Part shown: positions 57,878 through 64,000 of the stretch, in pieces
Layout of the letters: every line of letters begins with the position of its first letter
Numbering within the stretch: position 1 is the first letter of the stretch
DNA from: Bryoerythrophyllum caledonicum
Taxonomy: Eukaryota; Streptophyta; Bryopsida; Pottiales; Pottiaceae
Reading direction: 5' to 3'
DNA length: 64,000 nt
Assembly (NCBI GenBank): GCA_963971425.1
Contig: OZ020515.1
Coordinates: 4,084,678-4,148,677 of the forward strand
Notes under the pieces: model-generated
Seen by the model: the letters and a program-made list of their open reading frames with translations, nothing else
Told to the model about the DNA's origin: nothing
The model's database searches: none
Translations under genes and position numbers: made by a program

Positions 57878-60206
57878 ATGCCTCCGAAGAGCCGCATGGA
57901 CACCCTGCCTCCGATGAGCCCCATGAGGGTGCTGAGTCCCATGTCCCCTGGCATAGTTGGGAGCTCTTTAAGCTGGAGATACCTTAAGGTTGCGGAGGAG
58001 AGTGCGGAGACTGTACAGAAGAGGTCTGCTGAGATTAAGTTTAACAAGCATCAATGCGCGTATTTACATGACAAGCTCTATATGGCCATTATGAGCGCCA
58101 GGTCGGACATCTCGACGTCACGGAAGAAAGGCTCCACAACTTCAAGAAAAGGTGGCAGCAATTTGGTTCAAATCTTCGAGCTCCTGATGGTTTTGGGAAA
58201 GCAGGTTGAGAGCTTCGTGGAAGGTTGCTGCAAAGAGAAATGGGTCCAAGCTGCAATGGCGTTAACAAACGTGTCGGAGTATGTTTTATCACTAGGTTTC
58301 GATCTGGCTCTGTGCAAGGTTGCGTTTGGGGAGGATCCTGCAGCTTCTAGATCCCTTACACCGGATGAAGTTGATAGCATGAAGAAATCTGAAGCAAAGG
58401 TTGTAGAACTGAAAGCTTCTGTGGATGGCCAACTCCTAATCAAGGAAGTGGTACTTTCACTGAATTCCTTAATTGGCGACGATCGAGATTTAGCCAGTTA
58501 TCTACTTCAAAGACTTTTGAAGATTAACCGTGATCCCTACTTTGAAAATAGGACCCTTTTGAACATTTTGTTTGATTGGGTGAAAGGTGGAGAGCAGCTC
58601 GGGTCAGGTAATCAAGCCACTGTTTTCAAGGCAACGTGGCTTGGAACACAGGTTGCAATGAAGACATTCACAGGACCAGAGAACAAGGATTTCGAGCGTG
58701 AAGCTCGGATCTTATCACGATTATGTCATCCTAATATCACATCGATGTTTTGTTGTACAAAGAACCCGCGAAATTGTTCCATCATCATGGAGCTGATGGA
58801 TGGAGATCTCCCTCGGCTAATTGACGAGAGGTGTCAGGATAGTCGTGATTCCCTTCCATTTCCAATTTTGGAAGCAGTGGACGTTATGCTTCAAATAGGG
58901 GAAGGTGTGAAGTATCTCCACGATCAAGGCATTGTGCACCGTGACTTGAAGTCAAAGAACATTCTCTACAAGATTGTGGAGGTGATGAATGTTGGAAATA
59001 AACATGTCCATGTCAAAGTGGCTGACTATGGGATTTCAAAGGCAAGGGATACGAATACCACGTATTCAGACTTAACTCGCAATACTGGAACCAGCAGGTG
59101 GATGCCTCCTGAAGTCATTGGATTGTCGGATGGAAATGAAAGAGGCATGGCAAAACATCCATTCAAGTTGGACAGTTATAGTTTTGGAATGGTGTGCTAT
59201 GAGATACTGGTTGGTCGTGTACCTTTCCATGAATATGACAATGCAAAGGAGGTAAAGAGGAGGATATTGAACAAGGAGCGTCCACAGTTACCTCGTACAC
59301 CAAGGAAATGTCCTCTTATGCTGAAGGGTTTGATTGAGAAATGTTGGAGTCATGAACCTAAAGAGCGTCCAACATTTGATGTGATCTGTAGGGAGCTGAA
59401 GTATATAAAATACCGGTTGATGACAGGTAACGATCACCAAACACAATGTAGAATATTTTGTTGATGTTAGAGCTTTCAAAACTCATCAGCTCCCATGTTT
59501 TGTTTTTACTTTGGTTTGTAGTCCTGATGTTGAGGTGTGGACATGAATCTCAAATGTAACAGGTGGACTGATGGAGGATGGTGTGGATGATAGCCAAATG
59601 CGAGAGAAGATTGCTAATGTTGATGCTGTCAATTTAAGGAGTTCGCCTAGAATATCAGAGGGCCGGTCCTCGCTCGATTCAAGGAGTTCGCGCGATTCAA
59701 TTGAGAGCCGGTCCAATCCGGATCCAAGTAGTTCGCGTAATCCAGTTGAGAGCCCATCTACGTCGGTTCCAAGGAGTTCACGTAATCCAGTTGAGAGCCC
59801 GTCTACGTCGGTTCCAAGGAGTTCACGTAATCCAGTTGAGAGCCCGTCTACGTCGGTTCCAAGGAGTTCACGTAATCCAGTTGAGAGCCCGTCTACGTCG
59901 GTTCCAAGGAGTTCACGTAATCCAGTTGAGAGCCCGTCTACGTCGGTTCCAAGGAGTTCACGTAATCCAGTTGAGAGCCCGTCTACGTCGGTTCCAAGGA
60001 GTTCACGTAATCCTGTTGAGAGCCCGTCTACGTCGGTTCCAAGGAGTTCACGTAATCCAGTTGAGAGCCCGTCTACGTCGGTTCCAAGGAGTTCACGTAA
60101 TCCAGTTGAGAGCTCGTCTACGTCGGTTCCAAGTAAGGCACTAGAGGAGCTTCTAGTGAGCATGACCATGGGAGGATTGGGATCTAGTGAACATACCCTT
60201 TGGTGA
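57878..60206 (+). CDS. TKL-like protein kinase with helical N-terminus and 15-residue repeat tail
   Basis: Two exons (57878-59426, 59563-60206) join in phase to give 730 residues. The N-terminus (1-230) is helical, with VESFVEGCCKEKWVQAAM and SMKKSEAKVVELKAS; it is reminiscent of four-helix N-domains of plant MLKL/DUF1221-type kinases, but that is tentative. The kinase domain is about 238-515: glycine loop LGSGNQATVF, VAMK lysine at 262, HRDLKSKN at about 354, ADYGISKA with DYG replacing DFG, and RWMPPEVIG. All catalytic acidic residues are present. The tail has nine SSRNPVESPSTSVPR units and ends SSEHTLW. Two compensating frameshifts relative to copy A alter about residues 68-100. ATG 57878 is the first in-frame Met after a stop at 57854. 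Confidence 0.85.
59727..60131 (+). repeat. 45-bp minisatellite, nine units, in kinase tail exon
   Basis: Nine units of 45 bp encode SSRNPVESPSTSVPR with almost no divergence. The paralogue at 37350-37441 has two units. The unit length keeps the frame, so copy number only changes tail length. Confidence 0.95.
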
Positions 60207-60537
60207 TGTCACTTTTGTAGTTATATACTTCAAAACGTTCTTGTCTAAGTTTTTGGAGAAATTTCTGTCTAAATGGATGTTATTTTAATTGAGTAATAAG
60301 ATAGCTCAAGTTTTGGGAACACTCGAAGGGGGTGCATAAGCCGGAAAGGGTCCACATTTAAAATTAGTTTACCACTGAGGTGTTGAAGCGATGTCTCCTT
60401 ACAGCACTCATGAATTTCTCCAGCTGAAAAGTCTGGAATGCATCGTATCCCAAAGCTGTAAGAAAAAGCATCGGGTTGCTAAGAAAGATGGTTAGAACCT
60501 GAGTTGCTGGAAAAGACGCAGTCAAAGATTCATGCTT

Positions 60538-61467
60538 AACCCCTGAAGGACCATGACAATTTCACACCAAAAACACTTCAAAATTGGTGATTCTAGTGCA
60601 ATGAGCAAGGAACGAAATAAAACCTTGTATTTATACTTTTGACCGTAGGATCTCAATTGAGACTTACTAAGTAACATGCTCACCAAATTTCATACACTTT
60701 GACCGCACGGATTGAAAGATAATAGTGTTTGAAGTCAAGAAAATAATTCATTTTCTTCCCTGCAATAAGTGGATATGAAGACTTGGACTTCACTTGGTAT
60801 CAAAATTTTGCACTACGCAAGGTCTAACGCTTTTACCATTCTGTTAAGCATGATGTGAGTTCCCTTATCACCAATTTTTAGAGGTAGACAAGGGATGTAG
60901 CATATTCAAAACAAGTGTGATGAGAGTGGAGGTTCAAAAATTGTCAATTCACGTTTTATTTTTTTGTGAACTTAATATGTTTTGGAATGATGATCCCAAC
61001 AATCAATAAGAAAGTTCTCACCACATATTGCTGCTGAAAAAAATAAAAAGTGAAAATTATGAAGATCTCTAGGTTTTATGTAGAAAAGATGAAGTTTTTT
61101 TCCACACTTGCCTGAAATGTGTAAAATGTTTCACTTGAGTTAAAATGTTTTTTTCCACCAAAGACAAGATTTAAAAAAAACTATCTTCAAAGAAGGTGAT
61201 CTTCTCGGCAGGTATGAAAAATCTCAATGTCAATAGAAAATTCTAGCAAAATTTTGGAGTTGCCCAAAGTCCCCACTTCTAGCTTTGAGTGGTACTAACT
61301 TTCAAACCATGGATCCAAAAAAAAAAAACCCCTCCACAAAGCTCTTATGAGGGACAATCTAGTTTTAAAATTTCCAAAAATAAGGATTTTTTTTTCAAAT
61401 TTTAGGAACCTGTCCAAAATCATAAGTGTTCCCTCAAGGGACACTTGGTCGTTTAGGGGTCAAACAT
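60538..61467 (+). mobile_element. MITE family A, complete reference copy
   Basis: It starts TTAACCCCTGAAGGACC and ends GGTCGTTTAGGGGTCAA, imperfect inverted ends around about 930 bp without coding capacity. The same element in copy A is interrupted at the position corresponding to 61019-61028. Other copies are at 33561-34470 and 53262-54237, with an end fragment at 16035-16165. Confidence 0.82.
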
Positions 61468-62839
61468 ATAGCAACCCAGTGCTGACCACAATATTCTACA
61501 TGTATGGTGTTGTAATTGAACACGATAAGGTTCCAATATTGAAATGACCTTCAAATGAAAGATGTTAATTGAAGAATCTTCAATCCAAGGGTGTAAGCCT
61601 TGCTAAACTTTAAAATAAGTTTTGTATTCTACAGAGCAAAATACTTGCTGGTATATACGGTTCCTGACTAAAGTTTAAGAGTCAAAGAGATCCTCAACCC
61701 AAACTTTTGGAGTTGCATAACATTCAAGGACCAACGTCGTTTGCAAAGGAAGCACACAAATGTGTCTTTGATCAATTCGTTGTTGAGTGAGTCCATAGCA
61801 GGAGCCGAAACCAAGACATTCTGTGACAACTTGATCCAAACAACATCTTACTTACATCAACTCAAATCCACAAGCTGATGTCTTTGGATCAATTATTTTT
61901 GGCTATCGTGTAAAGAAAGATTGATAACAACAATAGATTGAGAATCCTAATTAACATCAAATAAACAAAAAACATTCACAAAAACAAATATACATAGTAC
62001 ACCCTCAAGGAATAACTAGTGAATCACTAGGGTAGTCAAGCACTCCACAAAGAGAGAGTCAACGAGTGCAAGTAGTATAAGAGAATGCGGAGCCTTTATT
62101 AATGATAAAGAATCACTTACAAGCAAATGTAATCACTAAACACTCTCTAACTCACTTACAAAGCTTGACTTGACAAAGATGTCAAGTCAAGGACATGTGC
62201 GGCGCTATACGCACACATACACACAACCCTAAGTGGATGGAAAACATCCACGGATGAATGTGGTGTGCCGCCGTACGTTCCTAAATCTGTAGATTAGAAA
62301 CAAACTAATCTACACTAAAACACTATAATGCGGAGAGGTCCTTGATGCTACGTCCCGTGACAGTTGTCGTGTAAAGAAAGGTGGATTACCACCAAAGATC
62401 GAGAGTCCTAACCAACATCAAATAAACAAAAAACATACACTAAAACAAGCATACGTAGTACACCCTTAAGTGCCTCCCTAAGCGGATAAAGAACCCTCTA
62501 TCCAACTAAGACCAAACAACACTAAGAAGACTAAACGCCACCGTGATGTCGCTGCAACAACTGTATATATTTAGTCGAAGATGGCGTCCATCGCCGAATC
62601 AATAAACATATGAAGAAGTAAGAAAGAGAGGATATGTTGGGTGCAATGTGAGCCCCATCTTTAATCGCCTTAGAGAACTTTGTTGCCAATCCCTTGGTCA
62701 GTCTTCACGTTGCCTATCTCTGAATCAAAACCATGAACTCAAGCCGTTTCATCGGGTGAAACGTGGCTTGAAGACCTCCGACAACGAGGGAAAATTTAAT
62801 CTCCCGATAATAGAGTAGAAATAGGCGGCGTCAGGCAAG
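61468..62839. other. Retroelement-derived noncoding sequence with a direct repeat pair
   Basis: Two related segments of about 110 bp (61906-62012 and 62366-62475) share TCGTGTAAAGAAAG, AACATCAAATAAACAAAAAA and GTAGTACACCCT. They probably derive from LTR or leader sequence of the gypsy element to the right. No gene is visible. Confidence 0.45.
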
Positions 62840-64000
62840 TCATATTAAATGAGTCCGTTGCACACGACAATGACCAAGGTCTTTCTATACTTGTTGTATC
62901 AACAAAGACCTCTGATCTAGCCTCGGAACTGTGCGCCTAGTCTCATCTGGCCACACCCAAAATACAAGGCCGTTCTCCCAACGGAACCTTCCTATTCGGT
63001 GTCAAACTTGATTACGATCCATAGCAGATCAAACTGGAGGAAGTGTCCCATGTTGCAGGTTGTGCAAGACTAGACCGTCTATCCACACATTGCTAACAAC
63101 TTGGGCCCTATCCGGTTCCTCATCCGTTGCCAAATTAGGCAACATCAATGTGGAGCCAAACACCAACATGAGATAAGCCGCTGCATGCCACTTCGAGACT
63201 GACTCTCTGTCACAGTCCCCATGCCACCTGACACATGTTAAATCCTTCTGCAAAGGACTTCGATTGCGAGATAGACCATCCACATCCAAGTTCGTGATGT
63301 CAACCCAATTTACAACCTCAAAATCATACTCATGAAGCAACAAAGCCGACCTGACGAGCTTGCCAAAAAACTTGTCAGAGTCCATGAACCACTTCAAAGG
63401 CTGATGGTAAGTCATCAACGTAAAACGCTGCCGACACAAATAGGGCCTAAAATGAGCTATGGCCCAAATCGTAGCCAAAGCCTCCTCCTGATAAGATGAA
63501 TAGTTGGACTCAACGTTGTTGGTGCTCCTAGAATCAAACGCCACAACGTACTCCTATCCTTCATCATCCTTTTGAGTCAATACTGCCTCCAATCCTATAG
63601 CACTCTAGTCTATGTACAATTGAAAGGATCATGTAGCATCCGGACGTCGCAGCACAGGCGTTGAACCGAGCTTCAGTTTCAAAGTAGCAAACGCCTCCTG
63701 TTGCTCCTGTCCCCAAGTACATGGTTGATCTTTTCTAGAAAGAATAGTCAATGGCTTAGGAATCAAGCTAAACTTCTTGATAAACCAGCAATAGTAATTT
63801 GCTATGCCAAGAAAAGCTTGAAGTCGTGACATGCCGGTTGGGGCGGGAATCTTCTGCAACGCATCCACCTTGGCCTGCTGCACGCCAAGACCCTCTAGAA
63901 CAATCATATGTCCAAAATATGGCAACCGGTCATGGAAGGACTTGCACTTGCCATGATGCAAGCGCAATCCTCACTGCCGTAACCTCTCAAACACCACCTG
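62840..64000 (-). mobile_element. Ty3/gypsy retrotransposon fragment, runs off the window
   Basis: Minus-strand coding remnants of a gypsy element enter from the right edge. The reverse transcriptase end and RNase H are readable, followed below 63030 by a degraded linker (for example RIGRFRWENGLVFWVWPDETRR and QRSLLIQQV near 63010-62870) that normally precedes integrase. No integrase core follows, so the element is truncated inside the window. Confidence 0.85.
63029..63967 (-). pseudogene. gypsy reverse transcriptase/RNase H remnant
   Basis: From 63967 down: RLHHGKCKSFHDRLPYFGHM, LQAFLGIANYYCWFIKKFS, PKPLTILSRKDQPCTWG and KLGSTPVLRRPDAT, which is the RT connection region of gypsy polyproteins. 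Then, after a break at about 63629-63545, FDSRSTNNVESNYSSYQEEA, YLCRQRFTLMTYHQPLKW (the usual TDHxxL is TYHQPL) and DITNLDVDGLSRN of RNase H. A stop or shift separates the two halves, and the catalytic Asp of TDH is Tyr, so it is inactive. Confidence 0.88.

Larger units (their letters stand above)
56880..61467 (+). repeat. Duplicated kinase locus, copy B
   Basis: Collinear with 35665-38541 plus 48778-49195, at about 90-95% identity by eye. It keeps the full kinase core, nine repeat-tail units and an uninterrupted MITE. It preserves the pre-insertion site of the MULE found in copy A. Confidence 0.9.

Noticed and set aside
59486..60169. 227-codon minus-strand frame with LGTDVDGLSTGLREL repeats
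   Set aside because: It is the antisense of the 45-bp minisatellite; the plus frame continues the kinase protein through a phase-correct splice.

Overview
The window is nuclear DNA of a green land plant. It carries intron-containing genes for a plastid ribosomal protein with a transit peptide, a membrane-anchored hexokinase, a plant-type Golgi methyltransferase, the proteasome maturation factor UMP1 and a plant-type DnaJ protein. Introns are short (about 80-480 bp), host genes are GC-richer than the AT-rich spacers, and the transposons look like those I remember from bryophytes and other seed-free plants. I therefore infer a bryophyte- or lycophyte-grade plant, but no species.

Layout. 672-6513 is a decayed Ty1/copia element (minus strand) with 182-bp LTRs and a 5-bp target duplication. 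7346-12605 holds plastid RPS10 and hexokinase (both plus). 13.2-16.2 kb is a nest of dead transposons: a Tc1-like fragment, then the 3' part of a LINE with an RNase H domain, split by a short inverted-repeat element. 17.7-21.9 kb is an 8-exon DUF248-type methyltransferase gene with a long hairpin in its last intron. 23.2-26.0 kb is an apparently intact Tc1 (DD34E) transposon with about 580-bp inverted arms, each made of three direct repeats. 27.8-32.2 kb holds UMP1 (plus) and a 10-exon DnaJ gene (minus), tail to tail. 32.2-35.3 kb is MITE-rich and contains a Helitron remnant.

35.7-61.5 kb is organised around a duplicated protein-kinase locus. Copy B (56.9-61.5 kb) has an open kinase gene with a C-terminal 15-residue repeat tail. 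Copy A (35.7-38.5 kb) is a deleted pseudogene. The transposable element following copy A is split by a 10,226-bp insertion (38542-48767) flanked by a perfect 10-bp target duplication; copy B keeps the unoccupied site. The insertion is a Mutator-like element. On the plus strand it carries the C-terminal (SWIM) half of a MULE-type transposase. On the minus strand it carries a multi-exon, now broken, gene joining a ParB-like domain to a beta-class N4/N6 DNA methyltransferase domain. The two are separated by nine ~275-bp tandem repeats. This transposon-borne ParB-methyltransferase gene is the most unusual system here.

61.5-64 kb ends in a Ty3/gypsy reverse transcriptase/RNase H fragment running off the window. 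The housekeeping genes show no operon-like cooperation. Most spacer is made of MITE families, including one whose termini resemble TTAACCCCT-AAGGACC. Family assignments rest on motifs read by eye, and exon boundaries were inferred from GT/AG sites and reading phase.
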